This document shows, in pieces, positions 48,029 through 56,945 of a stretch of 64,000 nt of DNA. The position numbers were made by a program, and so were the translations under genes. Position 1 is the stretch's first letter. Every line of letters begins with the position of its first letter. Origin of the DNA: Rhodobacterales bacterium HKCCE3408 (GTDB lineage: Bacteria > Pseudomonadota > Alphaproteobacteria > Rhodobacterales > Rhodobacteraceae); assembly GCA_015689705.1 (NCBI GenBank), contig WVSN01000002.1:290036-354035 (forward strand), in the 5' to 3' direction. Under the pieces are notes generated by a model. It searched no databases. It saw only the letters and a program-made list of their open reading frames with translations, and was not told the origin of the DNA.

Positions 48029-48193
48029 CTAGGGGAAGCCGAAAGTCGCCTTCAGCATCGGCAGCACGGTCGCGGCGATGATGCCGACGACCGCGCCGAT
48101 CCCGAGCCGCATCCACGGCGCGCCAAGCCGCGGCCCGGCCCAACCGAGGCAGCCGCAGACGATGGCGTAGAAGACCAGCGCAACCGGATCCAT
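48029..48193 (-). CDS. 54-residue small membrane protein
   Basis: A short leftward frame from ATG 48193 to TAG 48029. It reads MDPVALVFYAIVCGCLGWAG, then PRLGAPWMRLGIGAVVGIIAAT and VLPMLKATFGFP, giving two hydrophobic helices with a short basic turn. It converges with the formate dehydrogenase stop, 4 bp away. Similar tiny two-helix proteins occur in Rhodobacterales. I do not know a function. No strong Shine-Dalgarno is visible. Confidence 0.6.
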   Translation of the reverse strand: MDPVALVFYAIVCGCLGWAGPRLGAPWMRLGIGAVVGIIAATVLPMLKATFGFP

Positions 48194-48321
48194 AGGCGAA
48201 AGCCTAGCATGGCCCCCGCGCGCCGGGCAGTTGCAAATCGCCGATCACGAAGAATGACAGGGCGGAACCGGCCCCCGGGCCACGCGTTTGTCCGGCGTAC
48301 AGAGCCCATGAGGATCTTCAC

Positions 48322-48804
48322 ATGACCTATGTTCCCCCAGTCGGCCCCGGCGCTGTCGCGGCGGGCAACCCCGAAGAGCCCAGTCCCGACCCGCGCGCGG
48401 CGCTGCAGCGCCTCCTCGATCGCACCATCGACGCGCAGGCCGGATACGACGTGCTGCTCGACAAGGCCGAAACGGACATCGCCCCGCTGCTGCAGGATTT
48501 CCACGACGCGCACGAAAAGCACGCCGAAACGGTTGCAGCGATGATCTCCGCCTATGGCGCCGAGCCCGACAGCGACGGCACCCTCATGTCCTCGGTCAAC
48601 CGCGCCGTAACCACGATCCGCTCGATGTTCGACGAGATCGACGAGGACGTGCTCGACGCCGTGGCCTCCGGCGAGGAATACGTGCTCGAGACCTTCACCG
48701 ATGCCATCGAGGCGGTGGAATCCGGCGATGCGCATGACGCGCTGGTGAAATTCCGGGCGGAACTGGCCGGGCTCGTGGCGCAGGCGCGCACCCGGGCCGA
48801 CTGA
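48322..48804 (+). CDS. DUF2383/PA2169-like four-helix protein
   Basis: A 160-residue acidic all-helical protein: RLLDRTIDAQAGYDVLLDKAE, APLLQDFHDAHEKHAETV, SVNRAVTTIRSMFDEID and EEYVLETFTDAIEAV resemble the four-helix-bundle DUF2383 family related to ferritin-like proteins. No signal peptide. The role is unknown; relatives are linked to stress in other bacteria. It converges on the response regulator gene with a 1-bp gap. Confidence 0.72.
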   Translation: MTYVPPVGPGAVAAGNPEEPSPDPRAALQRLLDRTIDAQAGYDVLLDKAETDIAPLLQDFHDAHEKHAETVAAMISAYGAEPDSDGTLMSSVNRAVTTIRSMFDEIDEDVLDAVASGEEYVLETFTDAIEAVESGDAHDALVKFRAELAGLVAQARTRAD

Positions 48805-48805
48805 C

Positions 48806-49507
48806 CTAGCGCCAGACCACGTCACCCAGGAAGATATAGCCCGCGCCGTAGATCGTCTTGATCAGGCGCGGGTTTTTTGGGTCCTCGAGCAGCTTGGTGC
48901 GCAGCCGCGAAATCCGCACATCCATCGCCCGGTCAAAGCTTTCGCCCGCCGCGCCGCCGAGCGTCTCCTGCATCTGCTGGCGCGAGATCAGCCGCTTCGG
49001 CGCTTCGAGGAACATCCGCAGCACCTCGCCCTCGGCATGGGACAGGGGCACCGGCTCGCCTTCCGGCGGGACCAGCCGGTAGCGGTCGAACTCGGCCCGC
49101 CAGCCCTCGAACTCCGCCGTCATCGCTTGCGCCCCGCCGCCGCGCGGCCCGCGCAGCCGGGCGCGGATTCGGGCGACGACCTCGGCCGGGTCGAAGGGCT
49201 TGATGATGTAGTCGTCCGCGCCGAGCTCCAGCCCCGTCACCCGGTCCTGCACTTCGGCCCGGCCGGAGATGATGATAATCGCCGCCCCCGATTCCAGCGC
49301 GAGGCGGTGGACCAGCGCCAGCCCGTCGCGGTCCGGCAGCGACAGGTCGACGAGGCAGACATCGGGCGCGTCGCGCCTCAGCGCCGCTTCGAACTCGGTC
49401 GCGCGGGCATAGGCCGCGGTGCGGAACCCGGCCTCGCGCAGGGTTTCGGACAGCATCGCGCGGATCTGCGGCTCGTCGTCCAGAATGGCGACGAAAGGCG
49501 CGCTCAT
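48806..49507 (-). CDS. OmpR-family response regulator
   Basis: A 233-residue regulator. The receiver has Asp10/Asp11 (ILDDEPQ), phospho-acceptor Asp54 (CLVDLSLPDRDG), the Ser switch (IIISGRAE) and Lys in YIIKPFDP. The C-terminal winged helix has EGEVLRMFLEAPKRLISRQQM and a DNA-recognition RAMDVRISRLRTKL ending KTIYGAGYIF. Its start overlaps the kinase stop by 4 bp, so kinase and regulator form a pair. Confidence 0.94.
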   Translation of the reverse strand: MSAPFVAILDDEPQIRAMLSETLREAGFRTAAYARATEFEAALRRDAPDVCLVDLSLPDRDGLALVHRLALESGAAIIIISGRAEVQDRVTGLELGADDYIIKPFDPAEVVARIRARLRGPRGGGAQAMTAEFEGWRAEFDRYRLVPPEGEPVPLSHAEGEVLRMFLEAPKRLISRQQMQETLGGAAGESFDRAMDVRISRLRTKLLEDPKNPRLIKTIYGAGYIFLGDVVWR

Positions 49508-51426
49508 GCGACGGCCCGCGCGGCGATGAGCTGGCCGAGCGCCGCGGGATCGAGCGGCTTGGCCAGCACCGGCCAGCGCGCCGCGCCCGCGCGTCGCAGC
49601 CCGTCATCGGCAGGCCGCGCGGTCATCAGGGCGAGCTTCAGGTGCGGATGTCGCCCGGCCAGTTCGGCGCACAGCTCCACCCCCGTCATCTCGCCCGCGA
49701 GGTTGATGTCCGACAGCACCCAGTCGATGCCGGACAGCCCCGCCAGCGCCAGCGCCTCGTCGCCGCCCGCCGCCTCCAGCACCTGGTGGCCCAGTTCGGT
49801 CAGCATCTCCCGGATCGAGGCGCGCAGGTCGGGATCGTCCTCGACCAGCAGGACCAGCGCCGAGGACGCGCCGAGACCGGCCGGGCGAAGCGGCAGGCGC
49901 AGCGTGATGCGCGCGCCGCTGCCGGTATTGGCCAGCCGCACCTGTCCCCCGGCCAGCTTCACCTGATCGTAGACCATCGTCAGCCCGAGGCCCGAGCCCT
50001 CGGCCCCTTTCGTCGTATAGAACGGATCCAGCGCGGCGGTCAGCGCGGTGTCGGAAAAGCCGGGGCCGGTATCTTCGACCGAGATCTCCAGCCAGGTGTC
50101 GCGCACCGCCCGGGCCGAGATCACGATGCGCCCGCCGCCCGGACCGATCGCGTCGCGCGCATTCAGCACGAGGTTCAGCAGGCTGTCCTGCAGGGCCCCG
50201 GTGTCCAGCATCAGCGCCGGGTGATCGACCGCGATATCGAAGTCGAGCGCGATCTCCTCGGGCAGCGGCGCCCGGGCGAGCGGGGCGAAGGCGTCGAAGA
50301 AGGCCTCGGGATCGACCGGTTCGGGGTGCATCACGCGCGGACCGGAGATCGTGGCGATCTTGTCCAGCAGAACGCCGCCCCGCCGTGCCGCGGCCTGCGT
50401 CGCGCCGATCAGCTCGCGCGCGCCGTCGGGCAGGTCGAGCTTTTCCAGCCGCCCCTGCAGCCCGAGGATGATCGTCAGGAGATTGGCGAAGTCATGCGCC
50501 AGCCCGCTGGTAAGCTGCGCGGCCAGTTCGCGCTTGTGCGTCTGGGCCAGTGCTGCGCGCGCCTGCGCCTCCTCGGTCACGTCGGTCGACAGCACGTAGA
50601 CGCCCGTCACGCTGCCGTCGGGCGCAGTGTCCGGCGTGAAGGCGGTACGGATGCGGCGGGCCGAAGGCTCGTCGGTGTATTCCCGCACCATCGCCTCGCC
50701 CTTCAGTGCGGCGGCAAGCGCGGGGGCGAGCAGCGCGCCGGTCTCGGCCCCCAGAACCTCGGCGTAGTGCCGGCCGAGAATGTCGCTCTCCCGCCCCGGA
50801 AAGACCGCGCCGACCCGGCGGTTGGTGTAGGTGTAGTGCCCCGCGCGGTCGACGCGGGCGATATGGGCCGGCATCATCTCGGTCGTGGTCCGCGTCCGCG
50901 CTTCCATCTCGGCAAGGCCGCGCTTGGCCTCTTCGAGCTGCGCGATCGTGACTTCGAGCTGGCGATTGGTCTGGGCCAGCTGTTCGGCCCGCGTCAGAAG
51001 CTGGTCGGACAGGACGGCGGAGCGGGTGCGGAGCAGCGCCTCCTGCGCCTTGATCTCGGTGATGTCGGTATAGACCGTCACCCACCCGCCCTCGGGCAGG
51101 GGCGAGCCCTCGACCGAGATCGTCCGGCCATTGGCGCGCTGGCGCTCCATGTAATGCGGCTCGAAGGCCAGCGCCTGCTCGACCCGGGCGGCCACGAAGC
51201 CCTCGGGGTCGAGCACGTCGCCATATTCGCCGTGCTCGACCAGCCAGCGGATCGTCTCGCCGAAATCGGCGCCCGGCTGGACGAGATGTTCGGGCAGGCG
51301 GAACATCTGCTGGAACGGCCGGTTCGAGACGGCGAGCCTGAGATCGGCGTCATAGATCGACAGCGCCTGCCCGATCAGGTTCAGGCCTGCGCGCGTCATC
51401 TCCTGCATCCGGTCCGGCTGCGGCAT
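49504..51426 (-). CDS. PAS-domain hybrid histidine kinase with C-terminal receiver
   Basis: 640 residues, no membrane segments. An N-terminal PAS-like domain (LNLIGQALSIYDADLRLAV), a coiled coil (about 130-180), a second PAS (AHIARVDRAGHYTYTNRRVG), an H-box LTSGLAHDFANLLTIILG (His311), ATPase boxes NLVLNARDAI, VEDTGPGFSD and GSGLGLTMVYDQV, and a receiver with Asp573 (WVLSDINLAG). A cytoplasmic sensor is implied. Phosphate could move from the kinase to its own receiver or to the OmpR-type partner. It diverges from the acyl-CoA synthetase/ABC importer operon. Confidence 0.93.
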   Translation of the reverse strand: MPQPDRMQEMTRAGLNLIGQALSIYDADLRLAVSNRPFQQMFRLPEHLVQPGADFGETIRWLVEHGEYGDVLDPEGFVAARVEQALAFEPHYMERQRANGRTISVEGSPLPEGGWVTVYTDITEIKAQEALLRTRSAVLSDQLLTRAEQLAQTNRQLEVTIAQLEEAKRGLAEMEARTRTTTEMMPAHIARVDRAGHYTYTNRRVGAVFPGRESDILGRHYAEVLGAETGALLAPALAAALKGEAMVREYTDEPSARRIRTAFTPDTAPDGSVTGVYVLSTDVTEEAQARAALAQTHKRELAAQLTSGLAHDFANLLTIILGLQGRLEKLDLPDGARELIGATQAAARRGGVLLDKIATISGPRVMHPEPVDPEAFFDAFAPLARAPLPEEIALDFDIAVDHPALMLDTGALQDSLLNLVLNARDAIGPGGGRIVISARAVRDTWLEISVEDTGPGFSDTALTAALDPFYTTKGAEGSGLGLTMVYDQVKLAGGQVRLANTGSGARITLRLPLRPAGLGASSALVLLVEDDPDLRASIREMLTELGHQVLEAAGGDEALALAGLSGIDWVLSDINLAGEMTGVELCAELAGRHPHLKLALMTARPADDGLRRAGAARWPVLAKPLDPAALGQLIAARAVA

Positions 51427-51498
51427 GCCCTCTCCTCCCGACGGTGCATGGCAGCACCGCGGGCCGACCGAGGTCAACCCGCATCGCCGCCGCAGCCA

Positions 51499-51507
51499 TT
51501 GTTACAA
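51499..51507. promoter_or_regulatory. Palindrome in an AT-rich promoter region upstream of the acyl-CoA synthetase operon
   Basis: TTGTTACAA is a perfect 9-bp palindrome in the most AT-rich part (about 51498-51538) of the 179-bp divergent region between the hybrid kinase and the acyl-CoA synthetase. It could be an operator half or a promoter element. No regulator is assigned. Confidence 0.3.
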
Positions 51508-51605
51508 TTCGTTAGATTTCCGAAAAAGTCTGGAAAAACTCGCCCGCGAAACAATCTTTCAACGCCTTGGGAGGGCGGCCGGTCAGACCGGCAAGGGAGG
51601 ACAAT

Positions 51606-53582
51606 TTGGCGAACACGGCACAGCCGCACGGGGGACTGGTGTCCATTCCCGCGCTTCTGTCGCGGAACGCGGCGCAATTCGGGTCCAAGGCGGCCTATCG
51701 CGAAAAGGAATTCGGGATCTGGCAAAGCTGGACCTGGAGTGAAACGGCCGAGGAGATCGAAGCGATCGCCCTCGGCCTTCTTGCCCTGGGGATCGAGCCC
51801 GGCGACCACGTCGCGATCATCGGCCGCAACCGCCCGGCGCTCTACTGGTCGATGGTCGCCGCGCAGAAGGCCGGCGGCATCCCGGTCCCGATCTACCAGG
51901 ACAGCGTCGCCGAGGAGATGGCCTACGTCCTCGACCATTGCGGCGCCAAGATCGTCATCGCCGGCGACCAGGAACAGGTCGACAAGGTGCTCGAAGTGCA
52001 GGACCGCCTGCCCGAGATCCGGCACATCATCTACCAGGATGCGCGGGGCCTCCGGAAATACGACCATTCCCACCTGCATTCGCTGGCCGACGTTCAGGCC
52101 GAGGGCCGGGCCGCGCATGACCGGCTGATGAGCGAACTGAACCGGCGCGAGTCGGCGATCGGCTACGACGACACCTGCGTGATGCTCTACACCTCGGGCA
52201 CGACCGGCCGGCCGAAGGGCGTGGTGCTGTCGAACCGCAATATCATCGAGACCTCGAAAGCCTCGGCCGAGTTCGACCGGCTGGTCTCGTCGGACGAGGT
52301 TCTGGCCTACCTGCCGATGGCCTGGGTGGGCGACTTCATCTTCTCGATGGGCCAGGCCTACTGGACCGGGTTCTGCGTCAACTGCCCCGAGCGGCCCGAG
52401 ACGATGTACGAGAACCTGCACGAGATCGGCCCGACCTATTTCTTCGCCCCGCCGCGCTATTTCGAGGAGCGGATCACCGCGCTTCTGATCCGGATGGAGG
52501 ATGCGGGGCGGCTGAAGAAGTGGCTGTTCGACACCTTCATGGAACTGGCGCGCCGCGTCGGCCCGCGGCTTCTGGACGGCAAGCCCGTCGGCCTGATGGA
52601 CCGGATCAAATACGCGATCGGCCAGGTCTTCATCTACGGCCCCGTACGCAGCCGCGCCGGCATGTCGAACGTCCGCGTGGCCTACACGGCCGGTGAGGCG
52701 ATCGGGCCGGAGATCTTCGATTTCTGGCGCTCGCTCGGCATCAACCTCAAGCAGCTCTACGGCCAGACCGAGGCCAGCGTCTTCATCACGCAGCAGCCCG
52801 ACAACGAGGTCCGGGCCGATACCGTGGGCGTGCCGTCGCCGGGTGTGGAGCTGAGGATCGACGACTCGGGCGAGGTCTACTACCGCAGCCCGGGCGTCTT
52901 CGTGGAATACTACAAGAACCCCGAAAGCACGGCCTCGACGAAGGATGCGGAGGGGTGGGTCGCGACGGGCGATGCCGGCTTCATCGAGGAAGGCACCGGC
53001 CATCTGCGGATCATCGACCGCGCGAAGGACGTGGGCAAGATGGCTTCGGGCGCGCTGTTCGCGCCGAAATACGTCGAGAACAAGCTGAAGTTCTATCCCA
53101 ACATCCTCGAGGCGGTCGTGTTCGGGAACGGGCGCGACTATTGCGCGGCCTTCATCAACATCGACCTGACGGCGGTCGGCAACTGGGCCGAGCGGAACAA
53201 CATCGCCTACGGCTCCTACCAGGAGCTGGCCTCGCACCCGCAGGTGCTGGCGATGATCCAGGGCCATGTCGAGGAGGTGAACCGCTCGCTCGCCGCCGAC
53301 GAGATGCTGTCGGGTTGCCAGGTGCACCGGTTCCTGGTGCTGCACAAGCAGCTCGACGCCGATGACGGGGAACTGACCCGGACGCAGAAGGTGCGCCGCC
53401 GGATCATCGAGCAGAAATTCGGGGATCTCGTGACCGCGCTCTACGACGGCTCGACCGAGAAATACACCGAGACCGAGGTCACCTACGAGGACGGCCGCAA
53501 GGGCTCGATCAAGGCGACGGTCCAGATCCGCGATGCCGCCGTGGTCGAGGTCCGGACACCGACGCTGGAGGCGGCGGAATGA
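51606..53582 (+). CDS. AMP-binding long-chain acyl-CoA synthetase-like enzyme
   Basis: 658 residues from a TTG with GGGAGG five bases upstream (51595-51600). No better in-frame ATG lies before the conserved fold. The adenylation P-loop YTSGTTGRPKGVV, LPMAWVGDFIF, YGQTEASVF and TGDAGFIEEG are ANL motifs. The length and the C-terminal insert around LTRTQKVRRR fit long-chain fatty-acyl-CoA synthetases. It should activate a carboxylic acid with ATP and CoA. It heads a rightward operon with an ABC importer, so imported acids are its likely substrates. Confidence 0.9.
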   Translation: MANTAQPHGGLVSIPALLSRNAAQFGSKAAYREKEFGIWQSWTWSETAEEIEAIALGLLALGIEPGDHVAIIGRNRPALYWSMVAAQKAGGIPVPIYQDSVAEEMAYVLDHCGAKIVIAGDQEQVDKVLEVQDRLPEIRHIIYQDARGLRKYDHSHLHSLADVQAEGRAAHDRLMSELNRRESAIGYDDTCVMLYTSGTTGRPKGVVLSNRNIIETSKASAEFDRLVSSDEVLAYLPMAWVGDFIFSMGQAYWTGFCVNCPERPETMYENLHEIGPTYFFAPPRYFEERITALLIRMEDAGRLKKWLFDTFMELARRVGPRLLDGKPVGLMDRIKYAIGQVFIYGPVRSRAGMSNVRVAYTAGEAIGPEIFDFWRSLGINLKQLYGQTEASVFITQQPDNEVRADTVGVPSPGVELRIDDSGEVYYRSPGVFVEYYKNPESTASTKDAEGWVATGDAGFIEEGTGHLRIIDRAKDVGKMASGALFAPKYVENKLKFYPNILEAVVFGNGRDYCAAFINIDLTAVGNWAERNNIAYGSYQELASHPQVLAMIQGHVEEVNRSLAADEMLSGCQVHRFLVLHKQLDADDGELTRTQKVRRRIIEQKFGDLVTALYDGSTEKYTETEVTYEDGRKGSIKATVQIRDAAVVEVRTPTLEAAE

Positions 53583-53818
53583 CGGATAATCCCAACCGGG
53601 TGAAGGCCTTGTCGGTCCTGCTGGCGCTGCCCTTGCCGGTATTCTTCTACATGATGGGACTTCCGCTTGTTTGGGTCGGCTTCGCCGTCGGGCTGATTGT
53701 CGGCCTCACGCTGGTCGCGCTGATGAACGAGGACCGGAGTCTTGGCAGCTACCTTGCTGTACTGATGGGCTCGGTCGCCGTGGGGACGGCTGGCGGCGCA
53801 TGGATGGGGGGCTTGTGA
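53579..53818 (+). CDS. Small two-helix membrane protein in the ABC importer operon
   Basis: 79 residues, starting at an ATG that overlaps the synthetase stop (ATGA) and ending at a TGA that overlaps the LivG-type ATG. Hydrophobic segments are VLLALPLPVFFYMMGLPL, VWVGFAVGLIVGLTLVAL and VLMGSVAVGTAGGA. The tight coupling on both sides argues that it is translated. The function is unknown; an accessory role in the importer is inference. Confidence 0.7.
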   Translation: MTDNPNRVKALSVLLALPLPVFFYMMGLPLVWVGFAVGLIVGLTLVALMNEDRSLGSYLAVLMGSVAVGTAGGAWMGGL

Positions 53819-54633
53819 TGGACGGTCAGACTTCGACGGTTACCCCCGACGGCCGGACTATCGGCGGGGTGGTCATGGAGATGCGGAACATCACGCTGCG
53901 CTTCGGCGGCGTGATCGCGATCAAGGACATCTCCTTCGATGTGCGCCACGGCGAGATCCGGGCGATCATCGGGCCGAACGGCGCGGGCAAGTCGTCGATG
54001 CTCAACGTCATCTCGGGCTTCTACAATCCGCAGGAAGGCGAGGTCTGGTACAAGGGCGAGAAGCGCAAGCCGATGAAGCCCTACCAGGTGGCGCGGCAGG
54101 GCATCGCGCGGACCTTCCAGAACATCGCGCTGTTCGACGGGATGACCGTGCTCGACAACATCATGACGGGGCGGCTGAACCACATGAAGGCCAGCATTCT
54201 CGACCAGGCGATCTGGTGGGGACGGGCCGAGCGCGAAGAGGTCGCCAACCGCCAGAAGGCGGAGGAAGTCATTGATTTCCTTGAAATCCAGTCGATCCGC
54301 AAGACGCCGGTCGGGCGCCTGCCTTACGGCCTTAAGAAGCGCGTGGAGCTGGCCCGCGCGCTGGTGGCCGAACCCGAGATCCTGCTGCTGGACGAGCCGA
54401 TGGCGGGGATGAACGTCGAGGAGAAGGAGGACATGTGCCGCTTCATCCTCGACGTGAACGACGAATTCGGGACGACCATCGTCCTGATCGAGCATGACAT
54501 GGGCGTGGTGATGGACATCTCCGACCGCGTCGTCGTGATGGATTACGGCAAGAAGATCGGCGACGGGGTGCCCGACGAGGTGCGCAACAACCCCGACGTG
54601 ATCGACGCCTACCTGGGGGTCGCGCATGATTAG
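53818..54633 (+). CDS. Branched-chain-type ABC importer ATPase, LivG family
   Basis: A 271-residue ATPase. Walker A is GPNGAGKSS, the signature region reads LPYGLKKRVELARAL (as in LivG proteins rather than strict LSGGQ), Walker B is ILLLDEPMAG, and IVLIEHDMGVVMDI is the H-loop. The start ATG 53818 overlaps the preceding stop; a GTG lies one codon upstream. It pairs with the LivF-type ATPase at 58302 and the two permeases. Confidence 0.92.
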   Translation: MDGQTSTVTPDGRTIGGVVMEMRNITLRFGGVIAIKDISFDVRHGEIRAIIGPNGAGKSSMLNVISGFYNPQEGEVWYKGEKRKPMKPYQVARQGIARTFQNIALFDGMTVLDNIMTGRLNHMKASILDQAIWWGRAEREEVANRQKAEEVIDFLEIQSIRKTPVGRLPYGLKKRVELARALVAEPEILLLDEPMAGMNVEEKEDMCRFILDVNDEFGTTIVLIEHDMGVVMDISDRVVVMDYGKKIGDGVPDEVRNNPDVIDAYLGVAHD

Positions 54634-54723
54634 GTTAACGCGAAAAACGGCGTATGCATTGAGGGATGGTTTCCGTATGCATCCCGTATGGGCGCGCGCG
54701 GTGACGGCCGCAGTCGTTAACCT
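54632..54723. repeat. Operator-like repeats between LivG and LivH genes
   Basis: AGGTTAACG (54632-54640) and CGTTAACCT (54715-54723) are a perfect inverted pair 74 bp apart. Between them CGTATGCAT occurs at 54651-54659 and 54674-54682, and CGTATG again at 54685. The 168-bp gap is much longer than others in this operon and contains no gene, so an internal promoter with operators is likely. Confidence 0.45.
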
Positions 54724-54801
54724 TTTTGCGCCGGCCCCGGCCCTCCGCCCGATTCCGATCCCCGTCCGAAACCGTTCGCCCCGCGAAAGGGAGATGCGCT
54801 G

Positions 54802-55815
54802 ATGCCCGATCAACTCCTGTTCGCCATGGAGGTCAGCCTCAACGGTCTGATGACCGGGATCATGTACGCGCTCGTCGCTCTGGGCTTCGTGCTGATCTAC
54901 AAGGCCTCCGGCATCTTCAACTACTCGCAGGGGGTCATGGCGCTGTTCGCGGCGATGACGCTGGTGGGGATCCAGGAAGGGCGGGTGCCGTTCAGCCACC
55001 TGATCAACTCGATCTTCGGGACCCACATCACCGAGTTCGGGTTCGAGGTGCCCGCGTTGCTCGCGATCCTGCTGACGGTCGCGGTGATGATCGCCTTCGC
55101 GCTCTTCGTGCAGAAATTCGTCTTCCGACATCTCGTCGGGCAGGAGCCGATCATCCTGTTCATGGCGACCATCGGGCTCGCCTATTTCCTCGAGGGCGTC
55201 AGCGACCTGATGTGGGGGTCCGAGATCCGGCAGCTCGACGTGGGTCTGCCGCAGGGGATCAACGGCGCCATCGACAACGCGACCTTCGAGGCGTTGGGCT
55301 ACGGCTTCTTCATCGACAACCTCGACATCTCGGCCGCGATCATCGCGGCGATCCTCGTCGCCGTCCTCATCGCCTTCGCGCAATACACCAAGCAGGGCCG
55401 GGCGATGCGCGCGGTGGCCGACGACCACCAGGCGGCGCTGTCGGTCGGCATCTCGCTCAACTACGTCTGGATCCTCGTCTGGTCGCTGGCCGGCATCGTG
55501 GCGCTGGTGGCGGGCGTGATGTGGGGCTCGAAATCGGGCGTGCAGTTCTCGCTCTCGCTTATCGCGCTGAAGGCGCTGCCGGTGCTGATGCTGGGCGGCT
55601 TCACCTCGATCCCCGGCGCGATCATCGGCGGGCTCATCATCGGGATGGGCGAGGCGCTGTTCGAGTTCGTGGTGTCGTCCAATGATCTCTTCGGGGCGTG
55701 GTTCGGCTTCACGTTCAGCGCGACCGAGAACTGGTTCGCCTACGTGCTGGCGCTCGCGTTCCTCGTCTTCCGGCCACAGGGCCTGTTCGGCGAACGCATC
55801 ATCGAGAGGGTGTGA
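54802..55815 (+). CDS. Branched-chain-type ABC importer permease, LivH family
   Basis: A 337-residue inner-membrane permease. SLNGLMTGIMYALVALGFVLIYKASGIFNYSQG at the N-terminus and LPVLMLGGFTSIPGAIIGG near the C-terminus are the LivH landmarks, with eight or so helices. The insertion around residues 130-175 is longer than in E. coli LivH. AAAGGGAG precedes the ATG. The LivM gene begins 3 bp after its stop. Confidence 0.93.
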   Translation: MPDQLLFAMEVSLNGLMTGIMYALVALGFVLIYKASGIFNYSQGVMALFAAMTLVGIQEGRVPFSHLINSIFGTHITEFGFEVPALLAILLTVAVMIAFALFVQKFVFRHLVGQEPIILFMATIGLAYFLEGVSDLMWGSEIRQLDVGLPQGINGAIDNATFEALGYGFFIDNLDISAAIIAAILVAVLIAFAQYTKQGRAMRAVADDHQAALSVGISLNYVWILVWSLAGIVALVAGVMWGSKSGVQFSLSLIALKALPVLMLGGFTSIPGAIIGGLIIGMGEALFEFVVSSNDLFGAWFGFTFSATENWFAYVLALAFLVFRPQGLFGERIIERV

Positions 55816-55818
55816 GCG

Positions 55819-56895
55819 ATGTTCTACCGCGAGGCCGGCGACTACAAGACGTCCTACGCCCAGGACAACCAGACCTTCCCGATCGCGTTCGACCGCTATC
55901 GTTACTACTTCGTCGTGGCGGTGGGCTTCGCGCTGCTGCCCTTCGTGATGACGGATTACCTGGCGAACGCGATCCTGCTGCCGTTCCTGATCTACGCCAT
56001 CGCCGCGATCGGGCTGAACATCCTTGTCGGCTATTGCGGGCAGGTGTCGCTCGGGACCGGGGGCTTCATGGCGGTGGGGGCCTATACCTCCTACAAGCTG
56101 ATGACCGCCTTCCCGTGGATGGACATGGTGTCGGTTACGCTGCTGTCGGGGCTGATGACGGCCATCGTCGGCATGGCCTTCGGGCTGCCGTCGTTGCGGA
56201 TCAAGGGCTTCTACCTCGCGGTGGCGACGCTGGCCGCGCAGTTCTTCCTGGTGTGGCTGTTCAACCGCGTGCCGTGGTTCTTCAACTACTCGGCCTCGGG
56301 CCAGATCTCGGCGCCGGAGCGGTCGATGTTCGGCTGGGCGATCACCGGGCCGGCGGCCAATCCGAGCGTGAAATACCTGTTCTGCCTTCTGTTCGTCTTC
56401 GTGCTGGCCTGGCTGGCGCGGAATCTGACGCGGGGCTCGATCGGGCGGCAGTGGATGTCGATCCGGGACATGGACATCGCCGCCGAGATCATCGGGGTGA
56501 ACCCGCTCAGGGCGAAGCTGTCGGCTTTCGCGGTGAGCTCGTTCTATGTCGGCATCGCCGGGTCGCTGTTCTTCACCGTCTATCTCGGCGCGGTCGAGGT
56601 GGGCGCGTCCTTCGGCATCCAGAAATCGTTCCTGGTGCTGTTCATGATCATCATCGGCGGGCTCGGATCGATCTTCGGCAGCTTCGCCGGCGCGGCCTTC
56701 ATGGTGCTGCTGCCGGTCGCGCTGACGCGCATCTTCGCCGACGGCTTCGGCTGGGACACGGCGCTGGCGCGGCACATCGAGTTCGTGATCGTCGGCGGCC
56801 TGATCATGTTCTTCCTGATCGTCGAGCCGCACGGGCTGGCGCGTCTCTGGGCGCTGGCCAAGGAGAAACTGAGACTCTGGCCGTTCCCCTATTGA
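55819..56895 (+). CDS. Branched-chain-type ABC importer permease, LivM family
   Basis: A 358-residue permease with NILVGYCGQVSLGTGGFMAVGAY, FGLPSLRIKGFYLAVATLAAQF, RGSIGRQWMSIRDMDIAAEIIGVN and IIGGLGSIFGSFAGAAF as LivM landmarks. Nine or ten helices are visible. A soluble N-terminal stretch of 30 residues precedes the first helix. It ends 50 bp before the binding-protein gene. Confidence 0.93.
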   Translation: MFYREAGDYKTSYAQDNQTFPIAFDRYRYYFVVAVGFALLPFVMTDYLANAILLPFLIYAIAAIGLNILVGYCGQVSLGTGGFMAVGAYTSYKLMTAFPWMDMVSVTLLSGLMTAIVGMAFGLPSLRIKGFYLAVATLAAQFFLVWLFNRVPWFFNYSASGQISAPERSMFGWAITGPAANPSVKYLFCLLFVFVLAWLARNLTRGSIGRQWMSIRDMDIAAEIIGVNPLRAKLSAFAVSSFYVGIAGSLFFTVYLGAVEVGASFGIQKSFLVLFMIIIGGLGSIFGSFAGAAFMVLLPVALTRIFADGFGWDTALARHIEFVIVGGLIMFFLIVEPHGLARLWALAKEKLRLWPFPY

Positions 56896-56945
56896 GGGGC
56901 CGGCCCCGATCGAGACATCGGATAAACCAAGGGAGGATCTTACCG

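Noticed and set aside
49642..52128. 828-codon rightward frame across the hybrid kinase and the start of the acyl-CoA synthetase
   Set aside because: Antisense to kinase motifs and out of frame with the synthetase; no recognisable domain.
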